From: MGBC163016 sp964518575
Lineage (GTDB): Bacteria > Actinomycetota > Coriobacteriia > Coriobacteriales > Eggerthellaceae
NCBI GenBank assembly: GCA_964518575.1
Contig: CAZFGW010000012.1
Span: 1 to 59,948, forward strand
Direction: 5' to 3'
Length of the DNA stretch: 59,948 nucleotides
Position numbers and translations under genes: made by a program. Shown here one piece after another: positions 53,209-59,948 of this stretch. Each line of letters opens with the position of its first letter. Position 1 is the stretch's first letter. The notes under the pieces are model-generated. The model had not been told where the DNA came from, did no database searches, and saw nothing but the letters and a program-made list of their open reading frames with translations.

Positions 53209-54846
53209 ATGAATTTCGTCGAAGGTGATTTCTGGGTTCTCTTCGCCATGCTGATCTACTTCATCGTCGTTTTGACGATTGGATTTGTGTATGCGAAGCG
53301 TTCGAACTCATCGACATCCGAATACTTCATCGGAGGGCGCAAGGTTGGTCCGTGGCTGACGGCGCTTTCGGCTGAGGCATCCGACATGTCGGGCTATCTG
53401 CTCATGGGCTTGCCGGGTCTTGCCTACTTTACCGGCGCATCGGACGCCGGGTGGACGGCTGTTGGTCTTGCGATCGGCACCTACCTCAACTGGAAGTTCG
53501 TGGCGAAGCGGCTGCGCAAGTATTCTGTCAAAGCCGGCAATGCCATCACGCTGCCCGGATTCTATTCGAAGCGCTTCCACGATGATAAGAATATCGTGTC
53601 AACCATCGCGGCGGTCATCATCCTCGTATTCTTCTGCGTGTATGTCGGCAGCTGCTTTGTGACGTGCGGAAAGCTGTTCAACACTTTGTTCGGACTCGAC
53701 TATCTTCCGATGATGTGCCTCGGCGCCATCATCGTGTTTCTCTACACGCTTATCGGCGGCTACCTTTCCGTTGTTGCCACTGACTTCGTGCAAGGCTGCC
53801 TCATGTTTTTCGCCCTCATCGTCGTGCTTGTGGGCTCGATCACGATGGCGGGTGGCGTAGACAACGTGGTTGCGTTTTTGAACGACATCCCGGGATTCCT
53901 CTCGGGTGTGCAGATTGCTGTTCCCGTGGTGGGCGAGGACGGTCTGCAGATCATGAACGACAACGCGCCGCTTTTCGATGTACCTGCCGAGTACGGCATC
54001 CTTTCGATCGTGTCGATGCTCGCCTGGGGACTTGGCTATTTCGGCATGCCGCAGGTGCTCGTCCGCTTCTTGGGTATTCGTTCGGCTGAGGAGATCAAGC
54101 GTAGCCGCGTCATCGCAGTCACCTGGGTTGTCGTTTCTCTGTTCTGCGCAATCTGCATCGGTTTGGTGGGACGTGCCGCGCTGCCCGTGATGTTCGCCAC
54201 CAACTCAGCGGCTGAGAACGTCTTTATTGTTTTATCGCAGATCATGCTGCCGTCGTTCATGTGCGGCATTGTGGTTTCGGGCATTCTGGCTGCGTCGATG
54301 TCAAGCTCGTCCTCGTATCTGCTGATCGCTGGTTCGAGCGTTGCGGAGAATATCTTCCGCGGTGTCATCAAGAAGGATGCGACGGATGCTCAAGTCATGA
54401 TCGTCGCGCGCATTACGCTCATCGTCGTGTTCTTGATCGGTATTCTTGTTGCCTCGGATGAGAACTCGGTGATCTTCTTCGTCGTCTCCTATGCTTGGGC
54501 AGGACTTGGTGCCTCGTTTGGACCGCTTACGCTCTGCTCGCTGTATTGGCGCCGCCTCACGAAGCAAGGCGCGATCGCAGGCATGGTTTCCGGAACGATC
54601 GCTGTGCTCGTGTGGCATAACCTCCTGGCTCCGCTCGGCGGCATTTTCGGTATCTATGAGCTTTTGCCTGCATTCATCATCTCGCTTATATGCATCGTGG
54701 TGGTAAGCCTTATGACACCTGAGCCTCCCAAGGCTGTGCTCGATGAGTTCGATCATTATATGGATGAGGATCCAGAAGCTGAGAAGCAGGCGATGATCGA
54801 CGCGGAGATGAGCGAAAAGGTCATGACGGAGGCGCTCGGTCAGTAG
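53209..54846 (+). CDS. putP: Sodium/proline symporter
   Basis: An SSS-family membrane transporter of 545 aa with about 13 helices. SEYFIGGRKVGPWLTALSAEASDMSGYLLMG (in part: GPWLTALSAEASDMSG) is the Na+ site in the first helices and close to PutP proteins; WGLGYFGMPQVLVRF is another strong signature. It imports proline with sodium for osmotic balance or as a Stickland substrate. The C-terminal 40 residues are acidic and cytoplasmic. ATG 53209 has AAGGGGG ahead. A terminator lies at 55004-55040. Confidence 0.93.
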   Translation: MNFVEGDFWVLFAMLIYFIVVLTIGFVYAKRSNSSTSEYFIGGRKVGPWLTALSAEASDMSGYLLMGLPGLAYFTGASDAGWTAVGLAIGTYLNWKFVAKRLRKYSVKAGNAITLPGFYSKRFHDDKNIVSTIAAVIILVFFCVYVGSCFVTCGKLFNTLFGLDYLPMMCLGAIIVFLYTLIGGYLSVVATDFVQGCLMFFALIVVLVGSITMAGGVDNVVAFLNDIPGFLSGVQIAVPVVGEDGLQIMNDNAPLFDVPAEYGILSIVSMLAWGLGYFGMPQVLVRFLGIRSAEEIKRSRVIAVTWVVVSLFCAICIGLVGRAALPVMFATNSAAENVFIVLSQIMLPSFMCGIVVSGILAASMSSSSSYLLIAGSSVAENIFRGVIKKDATDAQVMIVARITLIVVFLIGILVASDENSVIFFVVSYAWAGLGASFGPLTLCSLYWRRLTKQGAIAGMVSGTIAVLVWHNLLAPLGGIFGIYELLPAFIISLICIVVVSLMTPEPPKAVLDEFDHYMDEDPEAEKQAMIDAEMSEKVMTEALGQ

Positions 54847-55003
54847 TGCTTGCACTGTTTTTTGGAAAGGGGAAGTGACGCACTTGTGCGAATACGTATG
54901 AGGGTGGTTCCACGCGCTTTTCGCTTGTAGCGTCCTCTTCTTCCTTGTGGAGAAATCGTGAAGTGAGCCTGTGCCCTGAGCGCGGCAGATCACAAAACCT
55001 GCA

Positions 55004-55040
55004 CATGAAGCTGCTCGCAGCGGGCAGCTTCATGTTTGTT
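55004..55040 (+). terminator. Terminator after putP
   Basis: CATGAAGCTGC (55004-55014) pairs perfectly with GCAGCTTCATG (55024-55034) around nine bases, followed by TTTGTTTGTG. Within the 324-base gap 54847-55170 I otherwise see only the next gene's promoter. Confidence 0.7.
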
Positions 55041-55108
55041 TGTGTTACCATCATGCGACTTTTTGGAAACGACAAGGCGTTTCGGCTCTTTTTGATCGCC
55101 TGAGTATG

Positions 55109-55117
55109 TGGTATTAT
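55109..55117 (+). promoter_or_regulatory. Extended -10 promoter of the NlpC/P60 gene
   Basis: TGGTATTAT, with TG-n before TATTAT (55112-55117), is the third TGTGGTA-type element. The start point near 55124 gives a leader of about 47 bases. Confidence 0.55.
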
Positions 55118-55170
55118 GGTTCGACTGTTTGCCGAAAATAAACTACATGCTCAATCTAGGGGGTTTCTTG

Positions 55171-56286
55171 ATGGAGCATACACGCACCATGAGCAGACGG
55201 ACATTCGTATGCGGTACGGTCTCTTTAGGCGTTGCCGCGAGTTTCCTTTCTGCATTTCCAACAACTGCATTTGCGGTGACTTCTGCCGAGAAAAAGGCAG
55301 AGGCGGCTGCAGCCTACGAAAAGCTCACGGGGCTTGAAGAGGCGCTCGACACCGCTGAGGCGGATTACGGCAGCGCCGTTCTTGAGCAGCAAGAGGCTCA
55401 GGGCAAGATGGAAGAGGCGCAAGGGCGCATTGATGAGGCTTCTGAGAAGATCGCCGATTTGCAAGACCAGCTTGCGGTCAGGGCGCGCGGTATGTATCGC
55501 AGCGGATCGCTTTCCGTCATCGATTTGCTCCTCGGGGCCACATCATTCCAGGCATTCAGCACGAACTGGGATGTTTTGAGCCAGATGAATGAGAACGATT
55601 CCAAGCTCGTTGAGGACACCAAGAAGCTTCGCCTTGAAGTGGAAGCTGAAAAGGAAGAGTACGCAGCGCAGGAGAAGATTGCTGCTGAAAAAGCCGAGGA
55701 AGCCCGTCAGGTGCAGGCTCAGGCGCAGCAACTCGTTTCCGAAATGCGTTCAACCTACGAAACGCTCTCCGCTGAGGCGGCGGAACTTCTCCAGCAAGAA
55801 GAGGCGGCGCGCGAAGCGGAACGCCAGCGTCAGGCCGAGGAGGCGCTCAGGCGGCAACAGCAGACTGCGAACAGCGGTGGCGGTGGCATGACGAGCACGG
55901 GTGGTTCCGGTCCTTCATCGGGCGGCTCGGGCGGTCATGGGAATATCAATAACAACAAGCCGTTCTCTGTGTCACCAGATATCATCCTGCAGCGGGCGCG
56001 CAATTTCCTCGGTCGCCCCTACGTGTGGGGTGCGGTCGGACCTGATGCGTTTGATTGCTCGGGATTCGTCGGGTACTGCCTTACGGGAACACATCAGCGT
56101 CATTGGACGACGTATCAGATCTACTATTGGACGCGTGTGACCGATCCTCAACCGGGCGATATCTGCATCAGTTGGACGCACACGGGAATCTACGTGGGTG
56201 GCGGACGCATGATTCATGCTTCCTCGTTTTACAACTCCGTTATTGAGGCTCCGGTTCAGAGCAACATGTTCTTTGTTCGCTACTGA
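55171..56286 (+). CDS. Tat-exported NlpC/P60 peptidoglycan hydrolase with coiled coil
   Basis: A 371-aa wall enzyme. The N terminus has a twin-arginine motif SRRTFVCG then a hydrophobic stretch ending AFA, so export is by Tat. Residues about 38-245 form a PcsB/RipA-like coiled coil (GMYRSGSLSVIDLLLG in the middle). A Gly/Ser linker (about 245-270) leads to an NlpC/P60 domain: Cys296 in DAFDCSGFVGYC, His in HTGIYVGGG, and a following polar residue. Such enzymes cut D-Glu-DAP or related peptide bonds at division. ATG 55171 has AGGGGG seven bases ahead. A terminator follows. Confidence 0.9.
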   Translation: MEHTRTMSRRTFVCGTVSLGVAASFLSAFPTTAFAVTSAEKKAEAAAAYEKLTGLEEALDTAEADYGSAVLEQQEAQGKMEEAQGRIDEASEKIADLQDQLAVRARGMYRSGSLSVIDLLLGATSFQAFSTNWDVLSQMNENDSKLVEDTKKLRLEVEAEKEEYAAQEKIAAEKAEEARQVQAQAQQLVSEMRSTYETLSAEAAELLQQEEAAREAERQRQAEEALRRQQQTANSGGGGMTSTGGSGPSSGGSGGHGNINNNKPFSVSPDIILQRARNFLGRPYVWGAVGPDAFDCSGFVGYCLTGTHQRHWTTYQIYYWTRVTDPQPGDICISWTHTGIYVGGGRMIHASSFYNSVIEAPVQSNMFFVRY

Positions 56287-56337
56287 TCACATGTCGTCCA
56301 TGCACCGATCTTTCCGATTGATCGACAGTATCGAAGC

Positions 56338-56372
56338 GAGCCGTTCGCACTTCGCGGGCGGCTCTTTCCTTT
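56338..56372 (+). terminator. Rho-independent terminator after the NlpC/P60 gene
   Basis: GAGCCG (56338-56343) pairs with CGGCTC (56359-56364), with an inner CGC/GCG pair, followed by TTTCCTTT. Confidence 0.65.
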
Positions 56373-56381
56373 GGGGTCTTT

Positions 56382-56390
56382 TGCTATCAT
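56382..56390 (+). promoter_or_regulatory. Extended -10 promoter of murJ
   Basis: TGCTATCAT, with TG-n before TATCAT (56385-56390), lies 52 bases ahead of ATG 56443. Confidence 0.5.
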
Positions 56391-56442
56391 GAGCAAAGAT
56401 GACCGTATCTCTTCCAAAGGCGTCAGCTGACTTAAGACCACG

Positions 56443-58239
56443 ATGCATGATCTGAATGAACATACGAATGCTCCCCTGAAGCCTCATCAGCACAATGACT
56501 CTTTGACACATCCGCCCGCTCATGCGCGGCATACCCGCACAACTGTCGCGCCTGCCCGAGCAAACATTTCTTCCATCGATGACAAGATCGCACGGGCGAA
56601 ACATGCGGCACCTCCTTTACCGGATCAAGCCGAAGATCGGAACCGAGACGTTGCCGAGTCTGCACGCCTGATCAGTATCTGTGTCGCGCTTTCCCGTATC
56701 ACGGGGTTTGCGCGCACCTGGTGTATGGCATTCGCACTCGGCGCCACGTTTCTCTCAAGCTCATATCAGGTGGCGAACAATCTTCCGAATCAGCTCTATG
56801 AGCTCGTGATGGGCGGCATGCTGGTCACCGCGTTCCTTCCCGTCTATGTGTCTGTGAAAAAACATTTAGGCAAAGAGGCGGCGAACAGGTATTCTTCGAA
56901 TCTATTGACCTTAGTCGTGCTGCTTTTAGGGATCATCTCTATTGTCTGCATGATCTTTCCGCAGGCGATCATCTACACACAAAGCTTCATGTCGGACCAG
57001 GCGGAGATGGGTACGGCGGTCATGCTCTTCCAGTTCTTCGCCATTCAAACGGTCTTTTATGGGGCGTCTACTATTTTCTCGGGTCTTTTGAATGCCAATC
57101 GGGAATACCTCTGGTCTTCTGCGGCGCCTATTTTCAACAACTTGATCGTGATTGCAACCTTTATTGCTTATGCGGTTGTGGCTCCGATGAATGCGCAGCT
57201 TGCGCTCTATATCATTGCCATCGGCAATCCACTTGGCGTGCTCGTTCAGGTCGTGGTTCAAATGCCCGCGCTCAAAGCGCAAGGAATCTCCCTGCGCCCG
57301 CGTATCGATTTCAAAGATCCATACCTGCGCGAAACGCTCTCGCTCGGCATCCCGGCGCTCGGCATCACGATCTTCACCTTTATTACCGTGTCGGTTATGA
57401 ATGCTGCATCGTATGTGTTTGCCGATAATGGTCCATCGGTGATCGCCTATGCGCGCCTGTGGTACACGCTGCCATATTCATTTTTGGCCATTCCCATCAC
57501 GACCGCCATGTTCACAGAGCTTTCAGAGATGCAAAGCGAGGGGAACATGCAGGGCGTGCGCGCGGGCATCGCGTCCGGTATGCGACAGATTATCTTCTTG
57601 CTCATTCCCTTTGCGCTGTATTTGGTCGTGTTTTCCAAAGAGCTTGTCACGCTCTATCACACCGGCGCATTCACCGCTGATAGGATCGACCAGATTGCTG
57701 GCTTTTTGGTCTCGCTTGCCATCGCTCTGCCGTTTTTCGGCGTTTCCACCTACTTGCAGAAGATCTTTTCAAGCATCAGGCGTATGGGCACCTATGCGCT
57801 CTTCAACGCTCTTGCGAGCATTCTTCAAGTGGTTCTGACGCTTCTTTGGGCGTGGCAGTATGAGCACGGCTTACCCATTCCCATCGAGAGTATCGGCATC
57901 GCGTCTGCGCTCTTCTACCTTGCGCTCGATATCATGTCATTTATCTATCTTCGCGTGAAGATCGGCGATGTCGGCATCGGGGCGATCGTCCGCTCGGCGC
58001 TCAAAGGGCTTTTCTTGGGATGTTTGGGTGCCGGGATCGGATGGCTTGTGCTCTATGGGCTCAACATGCTTTTTGTGGATGCGACGCAATCCATTGCGAG
58101 CGCTCTTGTCTGTATCCTCGTGGGTGGTTCGGCAAGCTTGCTCGTGACGTTCGGGCTCGCCTTGAAATTGAAATGTACGGAAGCGGCGCTCGTTGCATCG
58201 TTTGTCCATGCGATCACGCGGCGTTTCAAGCGCGGATAG
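56443..58239 (+). CDS. murJ: Lipid II flippase MurJ
   Basis: Moves lipid-linked peptidoglycan precursors across the membrane. 598 aa with 14 predicted helices starting near residue 70. The early SRITGFARTWCMAFALG and the following YQVANNLPNQLYEL hold the conserved Arg/Asn residues of MurJ/MviN. The first 65 residues are a hydrophilic His/Pro-rich extension that is not part of the fold. No good ribosome site precedes ATG 56443, so the true start could lie further in. The ATP-grasp gene follows after 167 bases. Confidence 0.93.
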   Translation: MHDLNEHTNAPLKPHQHNDSLTHPPAHARHTRTTVAPARANISSIDDKIARAKHAAPPLPDQAEDRNRDVAESARLISICVALSRITGFARTWCMAFALGATFLSSSYQVANNLPNQLYELVMGGMLVTAFLPVYVSVKKHLGKEAANRYSSNLLTLVVLLLGIISIVCMIFPQAIIYTQSFMSDQAEMGTAVMLFQFFAIQTVFYGASTIFSGLLNANREYLWSSAAPIFNNLIVIATFIAYAVVAPMNAQLALYIIAIGNPLGVLVQVVVQMPALKAQGISLRPRIDFKDPYLRETLSLGIPALGITIFTFITVSVMNAASYVFADNGPSVIAYARLWYTLPYSFLAIPITTAMFTELSEMQSEGNMQGVRAGIASGMRQIIFLLIPFALYLVVFSKELVTLYHTGAFTADRIDQIAGFLVSLAIALPFFGVSTYLQKIFSSIRRMGTYALFNALASILQVVLTLLWAWQYEHGLPIPIESIGIASALFYLALDIMSFIYLRVKIGDVGIGAIVRSALKGLFLGCLGAGIGWLVLYGLNMLFVDATQSIASALVCILVGGSASLLVTFGLALKLKCTEAALVASFVHAITRRFKRG

Positions 58240-58406
58240 CATACGCGGGCAAGAGCACGGGGGTGCCTCGCATCGGTTTTATCATTGGCGCTTTCATTGG
58301 GTAAACGCTTCGTACTTCTTTCCGAATAGCCTGAGAGTGCGCACGGGCGAGTGCTTTTGATAGACTATAGAGGCTTCAGCGCGCCTAGATGGATAAAGGA
58401 GGATGC

Positions 58407-59681
58407 ATGGCGGAATCGCAACGCCCGTATCTGGCAAAGGAAGAGATCGGAGAGAAGCTCGTCCCCGTGCTTTTGGGAGGGGATATCCTCATCTATTCCT
58501 TGATGCGGTGTTTCTACGATGCGTATGGCATCAAATCCATCGTATTGGCTTCGGCGGATGTCAAAGCACTCTCCACGAGCAAGCTCTGCTGCTATCAGGT
58601 GCTTCCGCACATCGACGAGGAGGAGTTTCTCGTCAACTATCTCAGCTGTCTCGGTCGGGAACTTGCTGAGGATGGTAAGGTAGGCATTCTCGTCGGTTCG
58701 GGTGATTGGTATGCGCGCATCTTGTCGAAGCACAAGCTGACACTGTCTGCGTGGTATGCCGTGCCCTATATCGATTTCGAACTGCTTGATGAGATCACGC
58801 AAAAAGAGCGGTTCTATGCCCTTTGCAAAGAGCAGCAAATGAACTATCCCGAAACCACCCTTGTCGATTGCAATCGCGATGGTGCCCCGATCGATGTCGA
58901 GGCATTTTCGTATCCGCTTATCGCAAAACCTTCGAATTCCGCGCTTTATCACTATGCAGAATTTCCTGGGAAGAAGAAAATCTTCGAGGTCGAGACGGCG
59001 GATGAGCTCGGCGCCATTATCGCGAACCTGCGCGCTTCTATCTATGATAAGGAGCTCGTCATCCAGGATTTTATTCCTGGGGGCGATGACGCAATGTATT
59101 CAATCACCATGTTCGCCGTTAAAGGCGACGTGCGTATCACGTGTGCCGGACGCGTGATCTTGCAAGATCACGATCCTTCCGCTATTGGCAATCCCGTGTG
59201 CATCATGAATGATTGGCCAGAGGATGCCATCGATCAGGCAGCACGTTTTTTGAAAAGCGTTTCCTATGATGGGTATGCCAACTTCGATGTGAAGTATGAT
59301 GCGCGCGATCAGAGCTATCGGTTCTTTGAGGTGAACACGCGCGCGGGCAGGAATACCTATTATGTGACCCAAGGTGGCGTCAACTTCGTCGAACCGATGG
59401 TCGAGTATTTCGTCTGCGGCATTGTTCCTGAAAAACGCGAGGCGCGCAAACCGTTTCTCTATACGTGTATTCCGCCTTACGTCGTCAAGCGGACGCTCGG
59501 TGATCCGGTACTCAAAGAGAAGGTTTTGGGAATGTACCGGGACGGTCTTGCGCAAAATCCTCTTTTCAATAAGGAAGACACTGCCGCTCACGGTTTCTGG
59601 GCACACCTGATGTATTGGAATCAGATTCCGAAATTCGACCGATTTGTGTGGAAAACGAGCGGGAAACAGGCTGCTGTTTAA
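58407..59681 (+). CDS. ATP-grasp ligase, carboxylate-amine type, of unknown substrate
   Basis: A cytoplasmic 424-aa enzyme. The pre-ATP-grasp part (1-120) contains LGGDILIYSLMRCFYDAYG. The ATP-grasp fold follows: the Lys in YPLIAKPSNS, the glycine-rich loop IPGGDDAMYS and the Mg-binding ANFDVKYD...FFEVNTRAGRN. The overall shape recalls carboxylate-amine ligases such as D-aspartate ligases that build peptidoglycan cross-bridges, and murJ upstream fits that idea. The identity of its substrates is inference only. AAAGGAGGATGC before ATG 58407 is a consensus ribosome site. Confidence 0.75.
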   Translation: MAESQRPYLAKEEIGEKLVPVLLGGDILIYSLMRCFYDAYGIKSIVLASADVKALSTSKLCCYQVLPHIDEEEFLVNYLSCLGRELAEDGKVGILVGSGDWYARILSKHKLTLSAWYAVPYIDFELLDEITQKERFYALCKEQQMNYPETTLVDCNRDGAPIDVEAFSYPLIAKPSNSALYHYAEFPGKKKIFEVETADELGAIIANLRASIYDKELVIQDFIPGGDDAMYSITMFAVKGDVRITCAGRVILQDHDPSAIGNPVCIMNDWPEDAIDQAARFLKSVSYDGYANFDVKYDARDQSYRFFEVNTRAGRNTYYVTQGGVNFVEPMVEYFVCGIVPEKREARKPFLYTCIPPYVVKRTLGDPVLKEKVLGMYRDGLAQNPLFNKEDTAAHGFWAHLMYWNQIPKFDRFVWKTSGKQAAV

Positions 59682-59758
59682 GAGCTGTGCCGTCGAGCGG
59701 GCATATGAAGGAATGATGTGTGCTCATCGTATAGATACTCCCGGTGGCGTGTGAACAG

Positions 59759-59787
59759 TTGACACCGCCTTTTTGCTAGTTTATTAT
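59759..59787 (+). promoter_or_regulatory. Promoter of tRNA-Tyr
   Basis: TTGACA (59759-59764) and TATTAT (59782-59787) are 17 bases apart. The start point would be near 59794, some 105 bases before the tRNA. I see no other gene between them. Confidence 0.75.
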
Positions 59788-59899
59788 CTCTAACGCTTGA
59801 ACGGCTTCGTGCCGGATATTTCAAGCTGCAACTTGACAATCTCAAAAGGATCAAGGTTCGGTACATCTCTTGATGGAATCGAACCGGCAGTGCCGAAAT

Positions 59900-59948
59900 G
59901 GGCGTGTGCCCGAGTGGTTAAAGGGGACGGGCTGTAAACCCGTTGGCT
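59900..59948 (+). tRNA. tRNA-Tyr (GUA), 5' part
   Basis: The acceptor 5' strand GGGCGTG, D-arm CCCGAGTGGTTAAAGGGG and anticodon loop CTGTAAA with GTA are visible, and the variable arm begins with TTGGCT before the window ends. The layout is that of a class II tRNA-Tyr. Confidence 0.93.

Overview
The window looks like chromosomal DNA of an anaerobic Coriobacteriia member (Actinomycetota), most likely of the Eggerthellaceae. This is inferred from gene content: several Mo/W-bis-pterin oxidoreductases with an NrfD membrane subunit, an HdrB-type cysteine-rich protein and a DUF169 ferredoxin, alongside housekeeping genes of a moderately GC-rich Gram-positive with frequent TTG/GTG starts. No 16S rRNA or other decisive marker is present. 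I see no IS element, phage, CRISPR array or integrase. A partial tRNA lies at each end (Ile2/Met-CAU on the left, Tyr-GUA on the right).

Layout. 0-6.3 kb: CPA1 Na+/H+ antiporter, trpS, a PaaK-like CoA ligase followed by a LysR effector domain with no DNA-binding domain, a TSCPD protein and tRNA-Val. 6.4-17.6 kb: rpsA-coaE, uvrB-recN, an exported coiled-coil/RlpA-like protein, and pheS-pheT. 17.6-18.5 kb: a PhnP-like metallo-hydrolase on the minus strand. 18.6-31 kb: a block of accessory redox genes. 31-34.7 kb: glmS-acpS-nnrD. 34.8-39.6 kb: three membrane proteins of unknown function, two of them paralogues. 39.6-44 kb: a small antitoxin-like protein, ligA and an LCP-family ligase. 43.8-49.1 kb: modABC then moaA-moaC. 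49.2-55 kb: pyk, a YebC protein, an aspartate-type aminotransferase and putP. 55-59.7 kb: a Tat-exported NlpC/P60 hydrolase, murJ and an ATP-grasp ligase.

The part that best fits an undescribed system is 18.6-31 kb. The first unit encodes a three-subunit membrane oxidoreductase: a Mo/W catalytic subunit with a duplicated aromatic C-terminal module, a four-cluster ferredoxin and an NrfD anchor. It is preceded by a 20-bp near-perfect palindrome and an 11-codon leader ORF with a consensus Shine-Dalgarno, and it ends in a strong terminator. The second unit encodes a two-CCG-domain (HdrB-like) protein, a second Mo/W enzyme, a DUF2064 transferase, an MJ0619/Tes-like radical SAM enzyme, a ferredoxin-DUF169 fusion and a GNAT with a cysteine-rich tail. 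A PadR regulator converges on its end. Neither catalytic subunit has a Tat signal, so both probably act in the cytoplasm. The modABC and moaAC genes about 14 kb downstream would supply molybdate and the first steps of cofactor synthesis; modABC has a consensus promoter with an inverted repeat over its start point. The substrate cannot be read from the sequence.

The envelope genes form a second theme. Two exported proteins share a PcsB/RipA-like coiled-coil layout but carry different C-terminal catalytic domains (RlpA-like barrel, NlpC/P60). murJ is followed by an ATP-grasp ligase, and an unusual trio of low-complexity membrane proteins lies between nnrD and ligA.
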